64,000 nucleotides of DNA from the NCBI GenBank assembly GCA_963920665.1, contig OY987267.1:8494001-8558000 (forward strand), written 5' to 3'. Origin of the DNA: Straminergon stramineum. Taxonomy: Eukaryota; Streptophyta; Bryopsida; Hypnales; Calliergonaceae. Both the position numbers and the translations under genes were made by a program. How positions within the stretch are numbered: the stretch's first letter is position 1; every line of letters begins with the position of its first letter. This document shows positions 42,480 through 53,200 of this stretch, piece after piece. Under the pieces are notes generated by a model, which saw only the letters and a program-made list of their open reading frames with translations, had not been told where the DNA came from and ran no database searches.

Positions 42480-42665
42480 TAGATTTGTCAAATTTTGATA
42501 CTTTTTTCTTGACAAATGAAAGGAGGTTTTGATGCACCAAAGGATTTGACATTTGGATTTTATATGCAAAAGTTATGAAGGGTCAAAGTTATTTTGGTTG
42601 ATGTCCTAAAATTGTTTCTTCAACATAATGAACATATGTGCATATCGATTTTGGAGATGTGCATA
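42480..42665. repeat. Dispersed repeat R3, copy 2
   Basis: Same order of blocks as 32030-32220: CTTGACAAATGAAAGGA, GATGCACCAAAGGATTTG, ATATGCAAAAGTTATGAAG, GATGTCCTAAAATTGTTTC, TTGGAGATGTGCAT. Flanks differ. Confidence 0.6.
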
Positions 42666-42669
42666 GAGT

Positions 42670-44055
42670 AATGATGATAATTCTAGGGAGGGTACAGTTT
42701 TGGGTGTTCCCATTTTACTTCAATGCCTAAAAGAACTACAAAAGGATTGGAAGCAAAAATGATTAGAAAAGTATCCTTCAATTTCGACAATCACAATAAT
42801 CTCTAAAAAGGAATTAATGCGGGTTAAACAATTTTGAGGCAACCACTAGAATATGAAGCCTTTGGTGCTTCAAAGGAATTTGTCTTCTATGCATATGGAT
42901 TTCTTTGGTGTGCCTAGGTGTGTAGGGGTTGTAGTTAACTATGGAATTTTTAAGGCCTACACAATTCTAAAACATGGACATCTCTTGAACTATACCTATA
43001 GGTGTATCTCTTGTTCATAGGGATCCATTCAAAAAGAGTCTAGTGGAATGTATAGGGATCCTGTACTTTCAAATTTGAAAATTCACAAAATATTATATGA
43101 ATATAAAAAATTACGAAATAGTTTGGATTGGATTTCTTTTGAGGTTACTAATAACCTCATTAAGAAAATCCGAATATAATTTTCGGAGATTGTAGAACAA
43201 GAAAAAATGGTAGTTTATAGGTGCCCCTATCTTATATTCATTAGGAAAACTTTAGTCCTCAAAAAACATGTTAGAACTTCCATACAAAGGAATTGGTAGT
43301 TCAACCTATATAGTACCATATTTTAGCATGATAAGACTTAGATGTTGAAATGACATCTCTAAAAGAAGATTATAATTGTTGAATTGTCCAAATGTGTACC
43401 TTGTATTATTTTTGTAATTAATTCATATTCTTGGAGCCAAACACAATATCTAATATAATTATAGGGTTTCCTACATGCCTTTAAGGCAAAAAGAGTTGGA
43501 GTGACTTAAGATTTTGTTCATCATGGATCCTTCATGAAGATCCAAGGATCAAATGCAATTAACACTAAGACTCAATACTTTCTTTAGATCAGAAAAATCT
43601 AAAAAAAATTGATTACCCGTAGAGGAATCCATTTTTTGAATGGGGGCCCATGAAAATTTTGGAATTTTTTTATGATGTCAATTCTTGGCTATAATTTTTT
43701 TGGATTTTTATTTAAGATAATTCTTTTTAGCTATTTGGAAATACGATTTTTATTTTGATCATAATGACACCCAAAGTAAAATAATCAAGCTCGGGCAACC
43801 AAAAAAAATCTCCAAACAATTAAACTAAAAGGTTCGATACTTTGTTTCTCATAGACTATATTATTTTATAAATAAAAACATTTGATTCATTCCATTTGGA
43901 TTAATAATGAGAAATTTATGGAACATCTTGTTTTGTAGACAATTAAAGTATGTTCTTGCTAAAAATGACAAATTGGTTTTGTTGTTGAACTCTGTTTCAC
44001 AATTTTCCAAAAAAAACCCCAATTCTTCAACTAGTATGAACATAGGCCACATAAA
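42670..44055. other. AT-rich intergenic DNA
   Basis: No gene or complete element recognised. Confidence 0.4.
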
Positions 44056-44543
44056 CTAGAAGAAAAATTCCCAAGAAGACCCCACATGACAAACTTGATT
44101 GAGGTGTGAGTCTTTGAGGACAAGTTTCCCCACGCAACCCATGTTCCTACAAGTCTTCCACACACACCAACAATTCCTCAACTAAGGTAGGCCAACCCAA
44201 TACCAACCATTGGGCCAGTACCACCCAAATGTAGGACTATCATTGATCCTAGAGTGAGAATCTATGACAATACTACATGCCTTAACTTCACTTATTGTGA
44301 AGTTAAGGCATATATTTCTGTCATAGATTCTCATTCTAAGATCAACAAGGGTCCTACATTTGGGTGGTATTAGGTCAACAATTGGTATTGGGTTCGCCTA
44401 CCTTAGTAGAAACGTGTGATTCATAGACTAACTTACTGTAGAAGAAAGACCCACAAAAAGACCCCACATGACAAACTTGACTAGATGAGTGAGTCTTTTG
44501 GGACAAGTTTCCGAGATCTACACGCCCCATCCTCCTACCAGTG
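44056..44543. repeat. Large hairpin between two direct repeats
   Basis: Two arms, about 44172-44291 and 44297-44415, are reverse complements at roughly 85 percent around a 5-base loop (TTATT); the inner ends pair perfectly over CCTTAACTTCAC. Outside them, 44058-44157 and 44441-44543 are direct repeats sharing ACCCCACATGACAAACTTGA and GGACAAGTTTCC. The hairpin may be a MITE, with the direct repeat an earlier tandem duplication. A single-stranded transcript would form a stem of over 110 base pairs. Confidence 0.8.
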
Positions 44544-45175
44544 CTGCAAAGGCGGGCCATTTCAAGTCAAGTCCCTTGTGGGACCTTCAATGAACATACT
44601 CTAAATATCCGCCAATCATGTTCAAACCATACTTCTGAATTTTCTTCTTCTTCTTCTTCGCTTTCAGGTACTGACTCTTTCAATTGGAGTACCTTACATC
44701 ATTCTTACCCAGCACACACATCACTGCTTCCAACCACCATGCAGATTATCCACTGAACTTGAGTTGTCCCCTTTCACCATGTGTGTGGTAGTAGTAAGCT
44801 GATGAAACTGTGCTCCACCCGTTTTCTGTTGTAGTTGAGAACTTCGAAAGTTCGAGGGAATCAGCTGAAAGCATCAACACCCACTGGAGAGACTGCTGAA
44901 ACGGTCATTCCACAAACCAAAGGCATCCAGTTGGCACCAAAGTTCCTGTGCAGAATTGCAGATGTCAGTTTTGCAGATGTCACGGTACATGCTACAGTGG
45001 AAAAGGACTGACTGACGGAGAAAAATATGATCCACGGCAGATTGGAAGAAGAGCTCCGATCTCTTTTGGGGAGGAGCGTCAATCAGTCGTGAACTTCGGT
45101 GAATCAAAGAGAGCTAGTTCGTTTGTTCAGATCCCGGCCACAGCGGAAAGTTCACTCACTCCGGAATGAACAAGT
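44544..45175 (+). other. Gene-like island with a short cysteine-rich open frame
   Basis: Composition is genic. The + frame ending at 45169 reads, from 44948, a cysteine-rich start (CRCQFCRCHGTC) and a polar tail DGEKYDPRQIGRRAPISFGE with a stop after SLTPE. No start codon or splice site decides the gene and I recognise no family. A (TTC)n tract lies near 44640. It may be the last exon of an unknown gene or chance. Confidence 0.25.
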
Positions 45176-45179
45176 AATT

Positions 45180-45222
45180 GGATTGAGTTGAGTTGAATTG
45201 AATTGAATTGAGTTGAGTTAGC
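45180..45222. repeat. Pentanucleotide microsatellite (TTGAG/TTGAA)n
   Basis: About eight units of TTGAG or TTGAA in tandem, ending in GTTGAGTTAGC. Confidence 0.85.
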
Positions 45223-45639
45223 TTACGGCAACATCCTGAATTTAAGAAAATAGATATAAATTTGGCAATTCTGGAGATACTGTACATTTATGTAAAAAAA
45301 CAACCTGAGTAGAAGAATATTATTTTGATTAATAAGTAACGGCTTTCGAATAAGACTGAGTGGGAAAAAACTACAGTAAGTTAGAGACGCATATACCATC
45401 ATACCTATCCATACTGTTGTGTAGGGAGGGAAATTCGCAAGGAAACAACCGGCCTTCATTCAACGAGTGCATGAAGATCTTAAGTTCTGTGGGATTTCTC
45501 AAATTTTCTTCTGAAATTTGAATGGACTACAAAATTTTTACTTTTTTTTTTCTTTACTTTTCCTCCAGAATTTGTATCCTGTGGGAGGAAGTTTTTTTGG
45601 AATCCCATCGTGGGAGGTTGTTAGGAGTACACCGATACC

Positions 45640-46571
45640 TTAACCCCTATAGGACCAAGGCCTTTTATTTGCAAAAAACACTCAAAACTGCCATTTTTAG
45701 AGCAAAGAGTAAAAAAATTTGAAAATTGTATTTTTTTGCACATCTAACCGTATGATCTTACATCTAAATAGTTTGAAAATGTGTGGAAAAAATTTCAGAA
45801 ATTTTGACCGCATAGATTGCAAGATATCTATGTTTAAAGTGAAGAAAACAAGTTTTTCCACATATTGCAGGACTAGGTTATTTGACTTTGAACCTTCTTA
45901 ACTTTAATTTTTTGCACTACAGAGTTTTGAGCTTTAAATCTTTATGGTGGAGAATTGAGTTGAGAGTCTAAGAATAAAAAGAAAATACAAAAATAATTAA
46001 TTTTGATTCTTTAAAAAATTGTTAAGTAGAAGTAGGTACAAGATAGAAGGAAAATCTAAATTATTAATATCTCTAAGATGGAATTAAAATGCACTAATCC
46101 CAATGGTGAGATTGTTCTAGAAGGCAAATGAAACGATATGGAACTTTTATTTTTTTTAAATTGTAAAAATTACATTCAGAAATGAATCCTACAAGTTATT
46201 TTTTCAAGAAGATGCCCTAAGTGCCCGAAAAACAAGATTGTCTATAACTTTCTCATAACAAATCCAAATAGAATGAATCAAATCTTTCCATGTAGGAAAA
46301 AATACAATCTATAAGGGAAAAAAAATAAAAAATAAAAAAATTCAAATTTTTGAAATTTTTTTTGTTGCCCCCTCTCCCCTATTTTGAGCTTATTTGGGCA
46401 TAACTTTTGTTCCTGGGCACCAAATGAAAAAAGAATTATATTCCCATGAAGCTAATCAATTTTTCTATCTTCACAAAAAGTTTCAAAAAATCAGGACAGA
46501 AATTGAGACTGTAGGTACTTGCCTAAAATCTCATTTGTCCCTCGAAGGGACAATGGTCCTTTAGGGGTTAA
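45640..46571 (+). mobile_element. Complete family A TTAA element, piggyBac-like ends (932 bp)
   Basis: Starts TTAACCCCTATAGGACCA and ends TGGTCCTTTAGGGGTTAA; reversed, the right end differs by one base over these 18. The flanks (ATACC before and GTTGTTTTG.. after) match the uninterrupted repeat at 41562-41840, where only one TTAA is present. So the element duplicated TTAA on insertion, the mark of piggyBac transposases. The inside has no long reading frame, so it is non-autonomous. Related copies lie at 1009, 20280, 32840, 61130 and 62116. Confidence 0.82.
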
Positions 46572-46805
46572 GTTGTTTTGTTTGTTATGGTGAGATCTCC
46601 TGGACTGTACATACTGAGGTTGCATTCTTCTTATTGTCGGAAAGTTCTCTACAAAGAGGTGTGTGTGGGCATTTTTTGTGACATTTAGACCTATGGTGTG
46701 AAAGATATTGAATTTCAAAGTTTTCATAAATTAAAAAATAAGAAAAATGACAATGACTGTGTTTTTGAGTGTGGCAATGACACAAGGGCACTTTAGTTAA
46801 TAATG
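46572..46805. repeat. Dispersed repeat R4, right part after the insertion
   Basis: GTTTTGTTTGTTATGGTGAG then GGAAAGTTCTC, GTGTGAAAGATATTGAATTTC, GTGGCAATGACAC and GGGCAC, in the same order as 41605-41830. It forms the right flank of the insertion. Confidence 0.75.
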
Positions 46806-47036
46806 AAATTCAATGTTAATAATAGCCATTGAGTTGAAAATGCAAAAAAGTATTTATTCTTGATGAATCCCCTTCTGTGACTTATGTGCTCTTGATAAAA
46901 AAAATATTCATCAAGAGTAAAAACTTATTGCATCTTCAATCAATTAATGTCATGTACCACAAATTTTCATTACTACCTTACTCCAAATTCCATGGAGTGT
47001 ACTATGCCCTGTCCATGCGTAGTTGAGTCTATAGTA

Positions 47037-47270
47037 GTGCAATGAGCCAAATGTGGAGGTCTAGACAAGGGGGAATATAAAAAAAGTCCCCCTATTTTGT
47101 GCTTGATTAATCTATTTTTGTACACCTCACGTAGCTAATTTAGGCCCTGTGATGGCAAATATGAATTCAAAATTTGCAAATTTTTTCATGCCTTTCAAAT
47201 AAAATGTTCATGCATTTTTCCCAAGGATAAAATGGGGGGTAAAACAGTCCCTGCATTTGGCTCATCGCAC
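47037..47270. mobile_element. Small TIR element with TA flanks (234 bp)
   Basis: GTGCAATGAGCCAAATGTGG at the left and, reversed, GTGCGATGAGCCAAATGCAG at the right form inverted ends, flanked by TA on both sides. The middle resembles, in reverse orientation, part of the element at 47836-48303 (AATATGAATTCAAAATTTGC). A mariner/Stowaway-like MITE is possible from the TA flank. Confidence 0.6.
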
Positions 47271-47514
47271 TAAGGGAGAACATCCCATTATAGTCAAAAG
47301 ATCCCTTAGTGGACACCTAGGGAATGCCCCGATTATGGTTTTATTAGTAAATGAGAATTGGACCACAATCAATGTCTTACTTAACAATAATGGAGTGATT
47401 AGTGACTTCATTAGGAACTTCTAACTTTTCAATGTAATTTCATTGTAGGAAGTAACTTTTTAAGGCTTTCCACATTAAAAATTTTTGTGATTGCTTTAGG
47501 TGTGTAAGATGGGC

Positions 47515-47700
47515 ATCATAGATCCAGATTTTGTTGGTTCTAGGGTAGTCTAGAGACTCTTTGGGGTCATGATGGGTTTGGCACCTCAAAAATTCATATA
47601 AAAAACCCATACTTTGTCAAGAAAAATGATTTTAAATGTTCTCTCTATTTCTCACACTTATCTTTATGTGGAAAAAAATGAAAAAATTTCAGCAATGGCA
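47515..47700. repeat. Dispersed repeat R2, copy 2
   Basis: Shares GTAGTCTAGAGACTCTTTG-like, CCTCAAAAATTCATA, TTCTCACACTTATCTTTATG and AAAAAATGAAAAAATTTCAG with 31555-31760. Confidence 0.6.
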
Positions 47701-47835
47701 TGAGTACAAACTCCTAATTCTGACCACAATGGGCTGTTTTACCTTACTAATTACGATAGACTTGAACCCCATGCCTCCCTTGTTTCTATAAATACAAATC
47801 CCCCATATTATAAGATTGGCTGCTAGGTGAGTGGG

Positions 47836-48303
47836 GGCCGGGGTGGATTGACCCCTCGCTTGTCCCCAAGTAAAAAAACCCTGAAATTTTTCACACATGA
47901 TAAAATTTGCAAATTTTGAATTCATATTTGCAATCAGAGGCCCCAAATTAGCTACACTAATTAGTGAAATTAGGTTGCCTTATCCCAAGAAAGTTACTTT
48001 AGAAGTCATCAAAGTCAACAAATATTTATAAAAATATTTCCATTTGTACACATGGAGGTTCATGAGTCCCAAATATAACAATATGAAATTCAAAAGTAGT
48101 TCAGTCTTGTACACTAATTGTAAATATTTAATTAGTGTCAAATGTTGAGAAATTAGTGAGGGGCAACCTAATTTCACTGTTCAGTGTAGGAGAGGTGTAG
48201 AAGATAAATGAATGAAGCACAAAATACGGGGTCTTTTTTTTTTTTTTACATGCACCTCTGGATTGACTTGGGGGACGAGCGAGGGGGTCAATCCACCCCG
48301 GCT
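47836..48303. mobile_element. Mutator-like MITE with 9-bp target duplication (468 bp)
   Basis: The ends are inverted repeats of about 35 bp: GGCCGGGGTGGATTGACCCC at the left and, reversed, AGCCGGGGTGGATTGACCCC at the right, both continuing with TCGCT.GTCCCC.AAGT. Directly outside lies GTGAGTGGG at 47827-47835 and again at 48304-48312, a perfect 9-bp duplication. Nine-base duplications are typical of Mutator-like elements. No protein is encoded. The interior holds a second, shorter inverted pair (AATTAGGTTGCC / GGCAACCTAATT). Confidence 0.88.
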
Positions 48304-48312
48304 GTGAGTGGG

Positions 48313-50232
48313 CTTGCGAGTTTGTGACTTCGTGTGGTCCTAGCACGACAGAGATTGTTGAGCTCATATCCTCCTCCTCCTCCTCCTCTCACCAAGAGCC
48401 AAATGTTCCCTGAAGAAAAGCAAGACGAATCAATTGAGAGCCTCCCTTCACCTGGACCGGTACTTTCGTACAAATTACTACTCAACAATTTCCGAAGGAA
48501 TCTCCACCAATGACCAAAAGCCCATGCTTTCCCAACTCCTGACAAACCTCAAGGACTGGCCGGACGGAAGGACTTCCAAGTTCCAACTAACCTATTAATA
48601 ATGCTACTCAAGACCCAAGAAGTCTTTCACCTTTACCCCCAAAACTTTGGAAGCCCAGAAGGAAGGACAACAGGAACGCCACGGATGACGGACCCTCCCA
48701 ATTGGGACACACTACAGTACAGTACTGTACTGAACTACTGATGAAAGATGACGGACCCTCTACCGAAACCACATGGAAACTGAGAATCTTCCGATTCCGT
48801 GATGTATATTGCAATCTACCACTTTCCTAGATTCTACAGCCCACGAGGTGCAGCCCGGGCGCGGAACAGTGGAAAAGGTGGAAGGGGGAACAGGAGAATC
48901 TACGCCGGGTGTAGATGCTGTCCTAGCTCGTAACCGGGGTGATGCTCGTGGGAGGAGCAAGACGCGTCGTGGTGACGATGGTGGAGGTGATGGTCGTAGA
49001 GTCGGAAGTTCACCTCACTCTAGTTCGTGTTCTTGGACGCCGCGCAACGGAAGGCTTTGCCACACGAGAGTCTTGTCCGAGACGCGGTGTCACATCTGGA
49101 GCGCGACATACGCTGCTGCTGGGGGCCTGGGGGCTGGGGCTAGCCACCACTTCTCATCTCCACGTGCTGGGAATTGGACCGCCGGAATTTGCTGTATTAG
49201 TAGTCTTGGTCGTTGTGCCATTCTCTTCTTGCCATTCTTTTTGAGCGTTGATCGAGTGCACGGCCATTGCCGTTGAGAATAATTCGGAAGGAGAGGAGGA
49301 AGGGAGAGGTCGTTGCGTGAGGTGAGATGAGTTTTTGATGTGGTTGACGAAGGAAGAGTGGGCTGTGAACGTCGGTTCTCTGGATTGCGTACATTTGTGC
49401 GCGTTTTCTTGGAGCTGTGTGTAGGTGAGTGCGAGCTCGGGCAGCTAGTGACGTCGTCTTGCGTGGTGCGAAGATGAGGTGTTTTATACGATTCCTGGAG
49501 TAGACGAGCTCATCTTTCTGTCTGTTGATTACGTTTCTTTTTGATGTAGAGATTCTGTGAGTTTTGTGCGCTTGACATTGGTGGTTTGGAGTATTCCTGT
49601 GTTTTGAACACATTTTTTGGATCTGCAAATGCTACGTTAGGCTCTGAACCCGGGGTAACAATTCGCTTCTAGAAAGTTTGTAATTCTTAGTCTCTTATTG
49701 GAGACTCTTAGTAGTGGTTTTGGAAAAATATGATCTCTTAGTGAGATTACATATGTGTCCTGTGTAGGCTCATCGTACATAGCGAATCGGTCTTGTTGAT
49801 TCGCGGAGGCAATCCTGAGGGCATTATGGAGGTCGCTTTCTGTGAAATACGACACTGTTCTGAACTAGATAGCTTCCGTGAAGTTTTCTGTCTGCGTCAG
49901 AGAATCGGTAGTGAATCAGTAATCGGAGTTTCCTACGAAGTTGCGTACTGAAGTTTCAGATTGACGAGTTGGAAACCAAATGGAGCACGAGGTTCTTGCC
50001 GGTGCTACTGCACAGCCGTCCTTAGACTGTACATTGAAGTAACCGTGCCAGGAACAAAAATTCGGTCATTTACGGCTTCATTCTCGAATTTTTTTCTTTT
50101 CAAAGAGGCGGATTAATTTTTCTTCAAATCTCAACAGAGGACTCGCTGTGATTTTGAGAACGAGTGGGCATAGAAATTCGTGATATGCCGCTAAATCTTT
50201 AGCCGTTCTGAAAGTTCTGGTAATTGACAATC
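48313..50232 (+). promoter_or_regulatory. Upstream region and 5' UTR of the two-pore channel gene
   Basis: Genic composition begins right after the MITE. A (TCC)n tract lies at about 48369-48388 and an alternating CAGTACAGTACTGTACTG stretch near 48715. Frames at 48809-49276 (+) and 49197-49628 (-) are composition-driven and show no domain. A long leader, perhaps with an intron, is likely but its limits cannot be set. Confidence 0.4.
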
Positions 50233-53200
50233 ATGCCTTCTTTCAGACCGCTTTACAGGGCGTCCTCAGTGCCTCTTGATAAAGATAATCGATCAGTTAA
50301 GAGAACTTTCGGTCGGGATGTGATGAGGAAAAAAATGATTCGGAGAAGCACACTGCCCGAAATCCAAGAGGAAGGCTTGTTAACTCCTCTACGACGTCCA
50401 TCATCATATTCCGGGAACACTTCGTACTTTCCAGATTTTAAGAATGTGCGTGATTTAGAAGCAGGGCCGGATCCTCCTTATCACCAGCTACATTCAAATG
50501 TCGAGATGGCAGCAGCTTTGGTTGACCAGGTAACACTTCCTCCTGGCTTTCGTTGCATAGATAATTTGATTTGTCTTCATCATTTACCGCAACTAAATAG
50601 TGGATTATTTATATCTATTGTCTGGACTTCCTACCTTTGCAACCTTCTCTGATGGAGATTACCAACAATTAACGTCTTCCTGCACATTACCTCCTCAACT
50701 TCCGGGGAAATGATCAAAGACGCTTGTCGAAGCCTATGTGAAGGTTGTAGATGCACTTGGCTTGCATTCGATGGCTTTTTAAAGATCTAACGGAATTTGA
50801 TTTCTCTTGAATCCCAGATAGGAAGGGAGCATAGAAAGACAGACCCTCCATTTGAGGATTTACTGTCAATTCTAACCCTCAGACTAATCACAGATGTTGA
50901 ACCTCCTGGTATTGTTGGTTCGCATGGAGTTTATGCAAGGTCACGTATACAGAGAATATTGCCATGGATAATTCTGCGACGATGACTTCTAAAATCTGAA
51001 AGCATTTCTCTGGTGATTTGTATGTAATAATTTTCTGAAAGTTGCTACCACTTGCGGCGATGAACTGCCACAGGTGGACGTTAAACAGTCAACCTTTCGC
51101 GCTCATAATCAGCCTTCTTCTAGAACAGAATATCGTTAAAATGTGTTCCCTGAATGTCAGCTTGTTCAAACTGCAGGCAATGCAGGGGAGATTCCTGCCA
51201 CTACCTGTTGTGTATCACAAAGATTATGATACTGCGAAACGTGCCTTCATCCTCTATCATAAGCTTTTTGCTGCAAGGGGACTTGTGTACGTAATCCTCA
51301 TGTTGCTACCTTTTTTTGAGGTACGTTTACAAATTCAAACGGCTCTTACATAGCGAGGTTAGAGTGAACGTGAATTTTTCTGGAAGGAATAAGGAGGGCA
51401 TCGGTGCTGGCCCCTTCTGTGACGGAGCTTTGTTTTCTCAAGCAGAGTGATCTAGACATGAAATACTTCTTATTGACGGCTTACTTGTCTGCTAGATCCC
51501 GGCTTGGTGTAATGGCAAATTACCAAACCCGTGTGGTGACCCGAAAAAGTATCCTCTGAGCGGATTGCCTTACATCCATCCTTACGTATCTCTTGTGATC
51601 GAGGTATCATTTCTTGACTGGTCTCTGCTGAACTATTTGATAAACACAAAGTGAATTGTTTCCTCATTTAGCATGGATATTAACTTGGTAAAGTCTTAGT
51701 ATTGCTTTGAGTATGAAACGTATAAAATGGCATGAACAATCTCTGTTTGATCGTGATGCTAAAAATTATAGTGTATGAGTTTAATCCTGATTTGCACTCT
51801 TGTGAGATTTGAGAAGTCCTTTTAAGATCGATTGCCATATTTCTGCAGGCATGCTGCGTTCTGCTTCTGGCGTGGTCCGTTGCATTGCAACGATACTTCT
51901 TAGGTTCTAGTTTTTGGCAAAACCAAATTTCTGTGTACAAGGTATATAATCGTTCTCTTTTCTGAGTATCACGCACTGAGTTGATTTCTGAACCTGCTGG
52001 CCGCAGTCTCATGTTGAATGCTGCTGCTGAACCTGGTATTGATGTTGATGAAAAAGCACTCACATGGAATACAATTATTTTTCATAACCTGGAAAGTCGT
52101 GAAGACTCAGTGCTTCGATAAGCTTGCTGCTTGTTTTGATCTGAAATACTTGTGAAGCAGGTGGCTATACTTGTGGCGATGTACATATCCATATCTGCAT
52201 CCGCTTTGGGAATTGCTGAACTCCAAGGCTTCAAGATATCTATGTATTTAAGAATTCTTATTCCCATTATATTTAGCAGGTACGTCGTGCACTGAAATGC
52301 TGATTCGATTGGCACTAAAAGGAAGAGTTTATTAGCGTATCTTTGTGTTCTCTTTTCCTTCTCCCTTTTTTCTGTTTCTTCTTTTTGCTAGCTGTCATCT
52401 CTATCCCGTTCTACGTCCTGAGTGATAAGAGGTCTCTATATCAATGACCCTGATTTCGAATGAATGATTTTCCTCGCCTCTCAAATGACTCTTTCGAGTT
52501 TTTTTCACAGGGCAATACGTGGTTGTTTTCGCATGACTCTGCTCATTGTGCATACATTCATGGATATAACGGTACTGCTCAATTACTTCCCGTAGGTGAA
52601 TGAATAGATCTGATGAGGTTGGTCATGGGCCATGGCACCTTCCCATGCACATCCTCATTGGGTAATGGATTTGCAATTTGGGCATGCTAAGGGTCATATT
52701 TGTCATTGCAGACGTTACTGTTCCTGAAACTTGTTGTGTAAAATTCTCCTTTTCTTAGAATACTCTGTACATTGTTACAGGGTTTAAATCTTTGTTTGCA
52801 AGCTGAAACTGAGATACGAATTTGCAGGCTGACCAAAGTTTTCTGGTGCACAGGTCTTAGTGGTAGTGTTTGTGATGCTCTCAGCATGGCTTGCCACCAC
52901 ACTTTTTTCGGATTCTACACTTGAGTTCAAGGATTATGGCTCGTCCCTATTGAACCTATTTGTGCTGCTGACTACTGCAAACAATCCAAGTGTTTGGGCT
53001 ACAGCTTATCGAACTAATCGATTGGCGTTTTTCTTCTTCTCCACGTATTTGCTTGTGGGGTTCTTCTTCTTGATGAACTTAGCGTTCTCTGTGATTTACA
53101 GCAACTACAAAGCTCAGGTATTGCCAATTCTGTAGGTATATGAGTGTTTTTTGGGACGTAGTTCGTGTGGTATAAGAACTGAATCTGGTGAATATGGACC

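Noticed and set aside
50797..50985. Extra exon of the two-pore channel between exons 1 and 2
   Set aside because: The frame is open, but joining 50529 directly to 51186 keeps phase and matches TPC1 in length; the extra peptide has no counterpart.
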